From Sanderia malayensis (Eukaryota; Cnidaria; Scyphozoa; Semaeostomeae; Pelagiidae): a DNA stretch of 64,000 bases. Made by a program: the position numbers and the translations under genes. Location of the stretch: positions 5,084,001 through 5,148,000 of the forward strand of contig RQOL01000699.1 of assembly GCA_013076295.1 (NCBI GenBank), read 5' to 3'. Below are positions 38,307-49,115 of the stretch, piece by piece (positions within the stretch are counted from its first letter, which is position 1; the number at the start of each line of letters is the position of its first letter). Below the pieces are notes generated by a model that saw only the letters and a program-made list of their open reading frames with translations, was not told the DNA's origin and did no database searches.

Positions 38307-38741
38307 CAGGGTTGTCAGACTTGGGATTTTATCCCAAGATCTTGGGATTTCTTGAACCTGATGGGATTTTCCTTGGGAATTATTTTATCGAAAAAAACCT
38401 TGGGATTTTTCTTGGGAATTTTAGAAGTGTATCGGAAACTTTTTACTTTGTTTGAACATTCACAAAACCAGTCATATTGTCATTCAAACTGAACAAATGA
38501 ACAGAAACGGCTGTAGATTATAAACGATGGTAAATTGTAAACAGCGATACCGGAAAACTTAAAAACAATTGAAATCTCAGAATCTGAAATCTGAAATCTC
38601 AGGATCTTTGCTATTTTGCATGAATGACGTCATTTCCAAAGAAAAAATTGGACCTTGGGAATATTATTTTTAAAACAATGGATTTCGGGATTTTTTGAGC
38701 CTCGACTTGGGAATTTTGAAGATTTCAATCTGACAACCCTG
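38307..38741. mobile_element. hAT-type MITE, 8 bp duplication
   Basis: The ends CAGGGTTGTCAGA and TCTGACAACCCTG are flanked by GACACCAC at 38299-38306 and 38742-38749. An 8 bp duplication with CAGGG ends is diagnostic of hAT. The interior has repeated CTTGGGATTTT motifs and no coding capacity. Confidence 0.85.
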
Positions 38742-38754
38742 GACACCACTTTCA

Positions 38755-38923
38755 CTTCATCTTTGGTAATGGTATGAAGGTGAGCACGAAATCCCACCCA
38801 TTGCAGTGAGGTGATGCGAGCCTCCTGTGCAACGCCCTCGTGTTCTTGCCATCGGTTATCGGATTGTAAGATTGACGATAATGAAAAATCATCGGAACGG
38901 AATTCGAAAGAGTTTCGTCTCAT
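38755..38923 (-). CDS. Possible 5' exon of an unrecognised gene
   Basis: An ATG at 38923 opens a frame starting MRRNSFEFRSDDFSLSSI that runs to the hAT MITE. On the far side of the MITE, removing the element and one target duplication keeps the frame open for about ten more codons, up to a possible donor near 38270. The composition looks coding, but no domain is recognised and no downstream exons were found. It could be a chance frame or a gene broken by the transposon cluster. Confidence 0.25.
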
Positions 38924-41139
38924 GTTTCCTTTCCGTAATCTGTAATGGCTGAGTTTTGAAGTTTTCTTTGAAAGTAAAATCAGAACGTTCCAAGAATTTA
39001 CTTTGGTTCCAAGCCAAACTATTCGTAATTCATAACTATGATTTCATTGAGGACCACATGTATTGCATGCTGGAGACAGTATTTATTTGTTCAATGTATA
39101 AACAGTATTTCAAGTCAATGTTGGCCAGTCACAGAAACTTAGGCCAAAAAATATTAGTCTCAGAATGAATCGTCGGATCGACTTCCTTTGTATAAGGAAG
39201 TACTTACTTTTATAACAAAGTAGTATCGAATCGTCAAAGTTATTCAAGTTCAGTGCTGGATTTCTGAAAACATGAAAGCTGAAAACTATGAAACTTAAAA
39301 TTGGAGGGAGAAATTGCCGTGATAAAAATTGATTATGAATAATAATCAGTTTGCCCTGAATGTAAAATAAACAATTTACGTACAAAACACGAAGATCCCA
39401 TCCCACAACTGAATTTTCAATGGTTCCACTGGTGTGGTGGCACACTTTTAAAACTTGAAAAGAGAATATCTACCCAGATTAGTGTAATTCTAATAAATAA
39501 ATTCTAAATAATGTATTTTTTATTGATCTTGTGCAACTTAATGAATAATATTCATATGCAATAGGTCCGTTGAAATTCACCAGTTAGGTCGAAACTTTTG
39601 CTGCCACTGAATTTTGTCATAATTTTTGCTGCATCAACGATTACACTCTTTTTTTTATAAGAACATACTTTGTAAGAACACTGAGGCTCGATTTCTCAAA
39701 AAAATAAGAACAAGTTTAGAACATGCTCAGCCTCGGATGAGAAATTAAAAAAGAAACAAAAAGTGATTTTTGAATTTTTTCACTTCAACAAAACAAAACC
39801 ATGCAATTCCTAAACAAAAGTTATTCATAAGACAACGTGTTCTGGTCTAATATCACTGCAAAAATAAAATAAGAACACTGTTGAGAACATTCGAGCCTCA
39901 AATTATGAAAAAATTAAGAAGATCGAGCCTCGGCAAAAATTATCTGGTTCTTATAAAAAATGAGTGTAAACCACAAAATTGATCAAACTTCCCTGAAAAA
40001 CTGTTCTCGTGGGCTTTCATGTTTTGCAAGTTTCGAAATTTCAAAGTTTTTTGCTGCTCTTGTTTTTACCTGAGCATGAGGGATGAAACAATTGTTATCC
40101 TAATTAAGGGATACAAACCGGACTCGAAACATCAGTGCAGGACATTTCTACCAAGGCAACCGAGCGAGTGGTTCCGACGATCCGACGATCTCCACATCAT
40201 TCGTTCGTAGCAAGTTTCTGGATTTGAATTTGATCAGCTAGCATGACAATTTTAACTTCAGCAAACGCATATTTGGAAACAGTGCTTAATCGATTGTTTT
40301 GGAGCTTCCAATTGTTAACTATTTGCCCAATGATGACACAAATAACAAAGCTTCACCATTGTGGTTCGAAGGAAATTAGTTTCATCAATCCTTACAGAAG
40401 GCTTTCGCTCGCTAAATATTGCTCACGTGATAAATGAGCAGAATGGTAGTCGTAGATAAATGACTTATAAGCAATAAAAAATGTACTAAAATGGTCTGGG
40501 CATGTCTGTGGACACAATAGCACCTTAGTTCTCTTTTGCACAATCGTTTCAGGACAAATCAATGTCAAGTCGAATGGCTGGAACACCAATTGGTTAACCA
40601 ACTCTGATAGCAATGATGATGACATTGATCACAATAATCATGATGATGATGATGATTGTGATCATTGTCACAAAATGACTGCCATGGGCGCTAGAACATG
40701 CATAATTTGGATTAAATAAAAAGTAAAATATCAATTAAAGAAAACAAATATCAACTAAAATTTTTAAAAATATAAACAATAATTATTCATACCTTTCTAC
40801 CTTTGCTTAGAAAACGTATATTGATTATAATGATATCGAATGAGGTACGCAAGTGAGTAATCAGGGAGAATTGGGAATCAGGATTCACGGGCCTCGTTGC
40901 GGACATATGTCTGAGCGACCTAGAGGCTATTGTTTCTATCACAACAGCAAAAATTTGTTGTCTGTGCTGAATAAATAAAACCTGGGCAGAAAAAGCACAA
41001 CCCAGAAACATGGAAGATGTTTCAAGACAAGATTGGCTGAATGAATTGCTTATTAACTTTGCAAATTAGTCGTCATTCAGATTTTGTCAAATTTCTAAGA
41101 CAGGAGTGTCTCTTATGACACAGAAACCTTCGAAGTTTA
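38924..41139. other. Intergenic; TA MITE and GATGAT microsatellite
   Basis: A MITE lies at 39644-39966 and a GATGAT-rich, partly palindromic microsatellite at about 40610-40675. No other gene is supported. Confidence 0.45.
39644..39966. mobile_element. TA-flanked MITE, CACTC ends
   Basis: The left end CACTCTTTTTTTTATAAGAAC and the inverted right end GTTCTTATAAAAAATGAGTG are flanked by TA. The interior has AAGAACA and GCCTCG motifs. This is a Tc1/mariner-type non-autonomous element. Confidence 0.6.
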
Positions 41140-44100
41140 ATGGAAGGCCACGACGACATCAGTGACGTAAAAATAGACTCAAAATCAACTCAAACAGAGT
41201 GGAGCTGGCTGGAAGATTTAGCTTCAAGAGATAAAAGCAATGATACTATTTTTGTCAAACATTTATCTTCTAATAATACTGCTTCCAGTTCCATGCTTGA
41301 GACAGAAAGCAATCTTGATAATGATGATAATACTGAAGAAGACTTTCCTCCTGAGTCAGAAAGCGAGAAGGAAGAACAAAGACTAAGAGTACCACTACTA
41401 ACAACTGATGACACAGAAAGCCAGCATATTGCAGAGATCAGTTTGCATAATGCTAAATTCAATCATGTTTCCAAACAGGACGATGTGAAACCAGCTACAG
41501 CACCGATTCCTGATAATAGCCACACGGTCGGAGTCGGTGATAATTACTATTCTGATAGTGACACTGACACATTTTCTACAGAGGATTCAGATGATGAAGT
41601 TGAATTACGTTTTCCGGCAGTTGGTCCACCCCAGATGCTCCAACACATCAGAGAATCTGTTGAAGGTTTGCCTGAGAGCATTGAAAAAGATAAAAGCAGT
41701 ATAGAAAAAAGTCTGACTGGTCTACAGAAGAGTTTCTTCAGTGGACCGTGTCAATTCTGTGGACAATCAGTTCTTCCTTTGCCAACTGTAAAGGAAGTAC
41801 AAAAACTATCCAACAAGCAAGTATGTTTATGAATATTATGCAAGTTTTTATGTTATTTACCGGCGCTAATAATTATGAAAAAATCATGCTTTTGAGACCA
41901 AGTAATTGTATCTAAATAAGCAGTTAATGAGAATTAAAATTTACCCAAGGCAAGGAATCGGATATGGATAGTCAACATCGATTGAGAAAGAAAGATGTTT
42001 GATACATCAAATAATTTGACTCTGATGTTAAATTATTGAGTTTCAACTGTATGTCAACGTTGGATAAATGACATGAATGAATGGATGAATGAAATTGTGT
42101 TGGAACTGGGTTTGATGTACATGACATGTTTCATTGAAGAATTGCTTCTGTTTTAGCTGTATTGCTGCTATGAGTATGAAGATTTTATAAAACTATACAT
42201 CACATATAATGAAAAAAAGACCTCAACAAGTGAAATTATTGATATCACACCTCATGCTCCATATGGAACAAAAGCAGCTAGGAAGGCTGCCAAGGAGAGA
42301 GCTGCAGAAAGGTGATAAGCCATTGCATTTCACAATAATTTGGTAGCTTTGTCGTATCATTAATACAGTATCAATCACTTCTGATCTGTATGCGATATTT
42401 GTTTATGTTGATTTAGTTTTAAAGTGTGAAATATTCATTTTGCTAGGATGAGAGAAAAGGAACTTGAAAGACAAAAGGCTGTGACAGCACAAGCAAACTT
42501 CTTTTCTTGTAAGTCAATATGTCCATAGACGTAGGAACAGGGGGGGCACTGGGGGCACGTGTCCCCCAAGATTTTGCAATAAACAAAAAGTGCCCTTTTT
42601 GTTTCACTAAGTGCCCTGTTCTATGGCCAAAAATAATGTTTGATTTTTCCTCTTTTGGTTGTACTTCAATTTTAATTTATATTCGTTTGTTTATGTTCTG
42701 AAGTGAAAACACTCTGTCTTGGTAATTTCGCACCATTTTCTCCTGTGTATCAAAGTATTCATTCGCAAATCCAACATATTTGAAAATGCCCTTCTAGCGG
42801 CAAAGGTGCCCTCTTAAAGTGTCGTGCCCCCCAAGTTTAAGATGCTTCCTACGTCCCTGAATATGTCATTAGAATCTTTTACTACCTGGCCAGGCATTAA
42901 TTACTGACATAATATCTTATTTTCACGCATGATTCATCTTTACTATGCTGTGTCAAATTTGAAGATCTTATCTCTGCTTTATACTTAATATGTCGGAGAT
43001 CAACAGTGTCCTCTTTATTTCAGTCAACAGACAAGTGAAAACTGTACAATATGCATTGTCATCTATAAAATGCATGGAAGAGGGGTGGACGATAAGGCCA
43101 CAAACACCGATAGACAAACCTGTGGCCAAGGAAATTGATCTTTTTTCAATTGAAGTCAACAGCACTTTGCTGCAGGTAGAAGTCCTTTATTTTCACAAAG
43201 TCACTGTTTTCAGAATATCTTTCTCCACCATTTGGTTGATGAATTCACAGATAACGTTTTTTTATCACTAATACATACCCATTTCATCTTAAAGTAAAGT
43301 AATTCTTTTTATCTTCAGGAGAAAAAAGAATTATATCAGCGATACTATGAAAACGGAAATAAATTCCTATTGATTCATCCTGATGGAACTGGATGTTGCT
43401 AGTATCCTTATGTTGTCAAATTTTGCAATGCCAAATTTTGCACATGGTTTTGCAATTCAGCTCCATTGTGACCAAGTAGACACATGTATCATGCATTTTT
43501 TATACAATACACAGATTCGGGCAAGAACATTGGCTTTAAAATCTGCCATTGATTACATCTAGTTGCTTGATAAATTTACAACCTGTTTTGTACTTTCTTG
43601 ACAAATGCTTTAGTTACCCAAGTGGAAATGTAGCAGTAATGATTGTATCTCCAGAGAAGGGAAAATACATCTACATTCTTCAAAAGGTAGTAATTAATAC
43701 CCAGTTTTGATTCTATTTATTTGTGGAAGATAACACGCAAATTCAAGGGCACCATGGGTGCGTGTGCCCCGAGTATAATACCTGCAGCTTCTGTGTCTTT
43801 GTGTATTTGTTACATATTATTTTTAATGATTCTTTTCTAAGGATTCTGATGACTATGACACGGATGATACTGGGATTCTTGCAATATTTGAACCAAATGG
43901 AAATGCGAGTTGTTTTTACAAGGATGGCTCGTTGAGGTTTGCTATCTGAGTAGTACATACATTTTTTCGATTTATTCAGGAATGAATAAAGCATTTTATA
44001 GCGCCCACGTGCAGCTTTTGAAAGTGCACTTGCACCCTCACTTGCAACCAATGGCGTAGATATGAAATTTTATAGGGGGCGAGAAATTTGGTCGGTTTTT

Positions 44101-46061
44101 ACGTGCCTAACGTTGATTAGTTTCTTACAACAGGTTGCTTCTGACATCGTATTACGGAGCTCAGATGGATAAATCTGGCAATTATAAGAAAAGATGGCAA
44201 TGGCATTTCATAAGAGGTCATGTGCACGCACCACCTTTTCAACCCATCTGTTTCTCTTTGAACAAAGAGTTGTCTTGCCGCGTTATGGAACAGGTTAGTG
44301 GTGCAAAGTAATTAAATCGAATAATAAAACGGATCTTTGCAAAAAGTAATACAAGAAGCTTCCACATGTTTGATTTAATATTAAATCAAAATTTAAAAAC
44401 TGTATATTCAATCACAAATTCCAGTGATCATCATCAGAGTAACATTGATAGAATAATATATATTAATAATATCTAATAATATCTATTTTACTCTGATGAT
44501 GATCACTGGAATTTGTGATTGAATATACAGTTTTTAATTTTGATTTAATATTAATTCAAACATGTGGAAGCTTCTTGTATTACTTTTTGCAATTAAACTC
44601 TATGCCCGAATTAACATAAAACGGATCTTCTTGTCAAGTAGAACACGCATGATTGACAGTAGTTCGATTAGTTACCAAACCCCAATTATATTTTATCGCT
44701 CTTATCATAATGTCTTTCACTTTTATTATTACGTTCATTCTAACATTACGCTTTTATATTCACGTTTCATTAGTATTCAATATATCAGTTTTGTACATAT
44801 TTATCCGATGTGTTTGTCTTCGTTCCGTTCTCCACACTTCTCATTGATACTTACCTTGTCTTAGCAAACTGTTGTTAATTTGTAGGATAACATAATTGTC
44901 TCATTTACGTCTGGACAAAGGGCAGTTCGTTTCAATGCTGGTGCAAAACTCAAGGTATGCCATCTCCCTATAACCAAGTGTTAGCCAGCGCTCGTCGTCA
45001 AACCGCAAAGTAACATTTGAGTGAGGTACAATTTGCTGTAAAGGGGGGTCGTAGCCCCCTGGCTAGTGGCTTCTCCCTCTTGCTATATGTCCATAGAATA
45101 TATCAACGTGTATGTGTACACTATATATTTACATATGGAATATGAACACTATTCACCATTACACATTTAAATGTTCCTTTGACTGGCTGAGTTGCTGCAA
45201 TAAATGCTCAAATGCTCAAATGACTGCCTGCAAATTGCAAGTTGCTGCAAATTGTGTAGCCGTATGGAATGCACATGTAAGTTACATACAAAGTACAAGC
45301 GAGGAAAAGATATAATGAAGTTGCCTTTACTGGCAGCTATGGATTTATTAATGATTAATCAATTCCCATTTTTGTCTACAGGCATTCAAACTCACTGTCC
45401 CTCCAATCACCAGAGACGAACATTCAAAGTTTATTGAATCAACGCAGAAGAAAGTCCAGTAAGCGAATATGTTTGTTTCCACTGGCCTTATTCACCAAGT
45501 TTTGATATACAATAATAGTGCCAATGACACTCTTACGTATATTGATAAATCTTTCTGGAGGAGACCTTCTGGGAACCTGAGTGGGTCTATTTTAGCGACT
45601 TTTACGCTTTACTTTATACAGAACCATTTGACACACGCATAATCCTATTTGGTAGTTTTATGACAGTACTGACCTCTACCACCATAGTCATAAGAGAGAG
45701 CTTTCTCTTATGCTTATACAGGGCTATGATTCCATGTATGTGATTTATGATTCCAGCCAAACCAATGATTTCGATTCTCCTTATGCGTGGTTCATGTTTG
45801 ACCCTCCCTCAATCAAAACATGCATTTCCCTATTTTCCAGCATTATTACTTCCCTTTTTAGAGTTCAATGCATAATATTATTTACTTTATAGGGGCTTGA
45901 CTGAAAAAATCAAGTTGACCATGCGTTTTCCAAAATCGCCGAAGTTAGAGGCTCTTGTCTCAAGAAGCCAAACTCCGTCACCAAGAAAAAAGTTGTCTTC
46001 ACATACTGAGTTAAAACTTCCTAAATTGAAACAACGAGAACCGTCTGTAGTCGTTAATTAA
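41140..46061 (+). CDS. ERICH6: ERICH6/FAM194-family protein, 11 exons
   Basis: Exons: 41140-41820, 42157-42311, 42447-42508, 43024-43175, 43319-43401, 43614-43686, 43842-43936, 44134-44293, 44886-44954, 45382-45458 and 45893-46061, giving 591 residues with every phase consistent. The N-terminal third is acidic and serine-rich, as in glutamate-rich protein 6. A CQFCG motif near residue 210 and LYCCYEYEDF (residue 228) may bind metal. The FAM194 domain follows, with YENGNKFLLIHPDGTG, YPSGNVAVMI, ILAIFEPNGNASCFYKDGSL, and HVHAPPFQPICFSLN near its end. The tail is basic. The family's molecular function is not well established. Introns hold two inverted-repeat elements, listed separately. Confidence 0.85.
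42528..42855. mobile_element. MITE in ERICH6 intron
   Basis: A short inverted repeat GACGTAGGAA bounds 328 bp containing G-runs and GGGCAC/GTGCCC motifs on opposite sides. No clear target duplication is seen, so the ends are tentative. Confidence 0.45.
44337..44592. repeat. Near-perfect 250 bp palindrome in ERICH6 intron
   Basis: Arms of about 100 bp (TTGCAAAAAGTAATACAAGA at the left and its complement at the right) surround an AT-rich loop of about 50 bp. ATAAAACGGATCTT occurs just left of it (about 44324) and again about 25 bp past its right end (about 44617). This may be a young foldback MITE with a flanking duplication. Confidence 0.7.
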
Positions 46062-46585
46062 ACTTCTCTACTTTACATGTAATATTTATGGTTTCTTTCT
46101 GAAGGTTTATTTTGTAGCTTTTAGAGCAGGTAAAGTATATTTTACTATAAAGTATTTTTGTATTCTATTGCCCAGATAAATGGTATCACTTGTTATTTTG
46201 AATATGCTGGTGATTTATATTTTATTTTTTGTAATGTTCCTCATCCCTTGTACATCCGGAACCCACTCTTGAATAATGACGTCACCACAATGACAAGCAC
46301 TATGACCAGAAAAAATTTTGTCTTAAACATTTTCGTCTATGTATTTGAAAGTTGGAAATTGGTTGAATTAAGAAGTTAAGAAACTCTTTTCTTAACTCAC
46401 CACACATTGTCATGCAAATAGATGTTATCTCATGGGTGAATTCCTCTATTTTCAGAAAAGCATTCATTTCTTAATCTTTCTTTATTCGCTGAGTTTGAAA
46501 TTCATAACATAGACAAAGACCGCGCTTTCACAACAGAAATGAAGCAAGTTTTCAGCTGAAGAGGAAACGGTTTCTAGTCCACAAC

Positions 46586-48187
46586 ATGAATTGCCACACG
46601 GACAACAATCAAGACACAAACCAAGAAGCTGCTCCAACCGAGCCATGCGAATTTTCACTGAGTGAAAAATCACCTCTTGTGACCACGTTCACAAAATATT
46701 CCGGTGAAAATGAGCTTCTCTCATCGGGAAAGGAGCTGAAACGAAGACTTGAATACAGGCATGCATTTGTGTTCATAGTTGGTATATTAATTGGGTCAGG
46801 AATATTCCTGAGTCCATCGATGGTTGCAAAAGAATCAAACAACATGGGTACTGCCATAATCATATGGATCATATCTGGTGTGCCTTGCTTGCTTGGTGCC
46901 TTGTGCTTTTGTGAGCTTGCATGCATGTATAAAAAATCGGGCGGACTGTATGTGTTCATATACGAAGCATATGGTGGAGTTGTGGCCTTCTTTTCTATTT
47001 GGGCAAATCTAACCGTCATTAGACCTATCGGTATTGCTGTACCTGCATTGGTGATTGGAGAGCACATAGTCCAGCCATTTTATGATACGAGAAGCATTGA
47101 AGGAATTTGGCTGACAAAATCAATTGCAATTTTATCGCTTTTTATTCCAACGGTCATTAATTGCTTCAGTGTATCATTTGCTGGAAAAACACAAGTTCTA
47201 TTCACAACGATTCAAACTCTGACAATCCTTTTCTTGGTTGTACTCGGAATATGGCAGGCTTCGATAGGCCATACGAAAAACTATGAAGCAATGTTCAATG
47301 GCAATCGATCATTTGACTTTGGAAGTTTTGGCCTTGCATTTTACAATGCATTGTGGTCTTATGAAGGATGGGGCGGTATCACAATTGTATGTGAGGAAAT
47401 AAAGAACGTGAAGACAAATTTATGGCTATCGATTATCACCGGCATTCCATTTGTTGTTTTTTGCTACGTGTTGGTCAACTTGGCCCTCATGTCTGTATTG
47501 TCACATTTAGAAATTGCCGCCACCCCAACCGTGGCTACAGTTTTTGTGCAGAGAATTCTCGGAAGAAAAGTTGCCATGATTATTCCATTTGCAGTTGCAC
47601 TTTCTTCCTTTGGTTCTAATAGTGCAAGCTTATTTTGTTTCTCAAGAATATTTCTCTCAGCTGCAAGAGAAGGTCATCTTCCGTATGCTCTTTGCTTTAT
47701 TCACAAAAACAAACGCACTCCTGTTATATCTTTGATAACAATTTTTGTTTTAACAACAATCTGGATCATGCCTGGTGGTGATATCCTTCAAAATCTTCTT
47801 ACTTACTACTCCTTTGCTCTTTGGTGTCAATATTTTCTTGCTATATCCAGTGTTATTGTGATGCGAATACGCAGACCTGATATGGAAAGACCGTACAAAG
47901 TCTGGTTAATAAATCCAATTTTAATATGCTTATTGGCTTTGTTTCTTATTGTGATACCCTTTGTCAAAAGACCAGTTGAATCCAGTATATGTTTTCTAAT
48001 TCTTCTTTCTGCATTGCCAATTTATTATATTTTCATCTACAAGCATGAAAATCTACCGTTATGTTTGACAAAGGGAACTAATTGCTTTAATAAATTTCTT
48101 ATTGCTAAGTTAAACCTTGCCCCATGTATTTTTGTTAACAACTCACTGGAGGTTGAGTCTACTGAGTCTACTGAAAGTAAGATTTAA
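46586..48187 (+). CDS. SLC7-type amino-acid transporter, single exon
   Basis: A 533-codon uninterrupted frame from ATG 46586. It is an APC-superfamily permease most like the SLC7 light subunits of heteromeric amino-acid exchangers. Residues 1-55 are cytoplasmic; TM1 holds the substrate-binding unwound motif GILIGSGIF (about 66-74), and later segments include NALWSYEGWGGI (TM6 region) and SNSASLFCFSRIFLSAAREG. About twelve hydrophobic segments are visible, normal for the family. The cysteine that links SLC7 light chains to their SLC3 heavy chain, expected between TM3 and TM4 (PTC in human LAT1), is here Arg169 in QPFYDTRS. It may therefore act without a disulfide partner. A single exon is unusual for this family and suggests a retrocopy that kept its frame. 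Confidence 0.9.
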   Translation: MNCHTDNNQDTNQEAAPTEPCEFSLSEKSPLVTTFTKYSGENELLSSGKELKRRLEYRHAFVFIVGILIGSGIFLSPSMVAKESNNMGTAIIIWIISGVPCLLGALCFCELACMYKKSGGLYVFIYEAYGGVVAFFSIWANLTVIRPIGIAVPALVIGEHIVQPFYDTRSIEGIWLTKSIAILSLFIPTVINCFSVSFAGKTQVLFTTIQTLTILFLVVLGIWQASIGHTKNYEAMFNGNRSFDFGSFGLAFYNALWSYEGWGGITIVCEEIKNVKTNLWLSIITGIPFVVFCYVLVNLALMSVLSHLEIAATPTVATVFVQRILGRKVAMIIPFAVALSSFGSNSASLFCFSRIFLSAAREGHLPYALCFIHKNKRTPVISLITIFVLTTIWIMPGGDILQNLLTYYSFALWCQYFLAISSVIVMRIRRPDMERPYKVWLINPILICLLALFLIVIPFVKRPVESSICFLILLSALPIYYIFIYKHENLPLCLTKGTNCFNKFLIAKLNLAPCIFVNNSLEVESTESTESKI

Positions 48188-48468
48188 ATTAAAACAACTA
48201 CAGCTACATTAGCTTTATTTTTATAGTTTGTCAAAGTTTTATAACATTTTTGTAACGTAGCATGAGATGGCTTAGAAGATACATTATGTATAAGATAGAT
48301 AGTTACATAACTACGTGTTTTGCATTTTGTCCGTTATTTGACATTTTCTTAAATGTATTACATTTTCGTTTATAAGAATCTATTCCTTTAGAGAACTTGA
48401 CATTGCTTGACAAGCCATCCAGTTTTTTGTTCAAGGTGAAAATTTGCCCGGGTTTATGCGTCAAAATA
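48188..48468. other. 3' flank of transporter
   Basis: This stretch probably contains the transporter 3' untranslated region. Nothing else is recognised. Confidence 0.4.
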
Positions 48469-48893
48469 GGGACCTTTAGATCAAGTACGAAAACGAAAAC
48501 GAAGACGAAATTCGAGATCACAGGGCACCGAGGAACTTCGTACTCGTTCTGGAAGTTTCGTTTGTTTAGATGGCCTAACTAATATTTCCTACGGTACTCC
48601 AAGCCTGTCCTCTTTGTTTTGAAAAAGATTTATGAGGAAATAGTTCGGCAAATAGCACTTCTCGCATGTAAAAATGCACGTGCTTACTTTTCCATACAAA
48701 ATTTTCTCTTTTCGCTTTACTATTTTCAATTTTAAACTTCGTAGTCTGGAGTACGAAATTTTCCAAAAACTTTGTTGTCTCCCGTGCGAAGACTACGAAA
48801 TTTTTCGGGTGATTCCCAGGGAGCACGCGCAGAACGACACACGCCATCCAATTTCGTCTTCGTTTTCGTTTTCGTACTCGATCTAAAGGTCCC
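48469..48893. mobile_element. TA-flanked MITE upstream of ARGLU1
   Basis: Inverted ends GGGACCTTTAGATC(A/G)AGTACG continue into GAAAACGAAAACGAAGACGA on each side, with TA at 48467-48468 and 48894-48895. It is 425 bp with no coding potential and ends about 220 bp before the ARGLU1 start codon. Confidence 0.75.
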
Positions 48894-49115
48894 TAATATC
48901 GCGCACGACGGACGCCCAAAAAGTAAAAGAGAAGATTCACTACCGGAACCGGACTCAACACGTCACGACACGACAGTCTGGCGGCCGGACGGACGGACAG
49001 TAAGGCACAAAGCTTTTCTTCGCAAGGACAGCACATCTTTTTGTCTCAAAGCATCAATCTATCATCAGTAGAAGACAACCGTTTTTTAGTTAAATCCACA
49101 TCGAATTTTAAGAAC

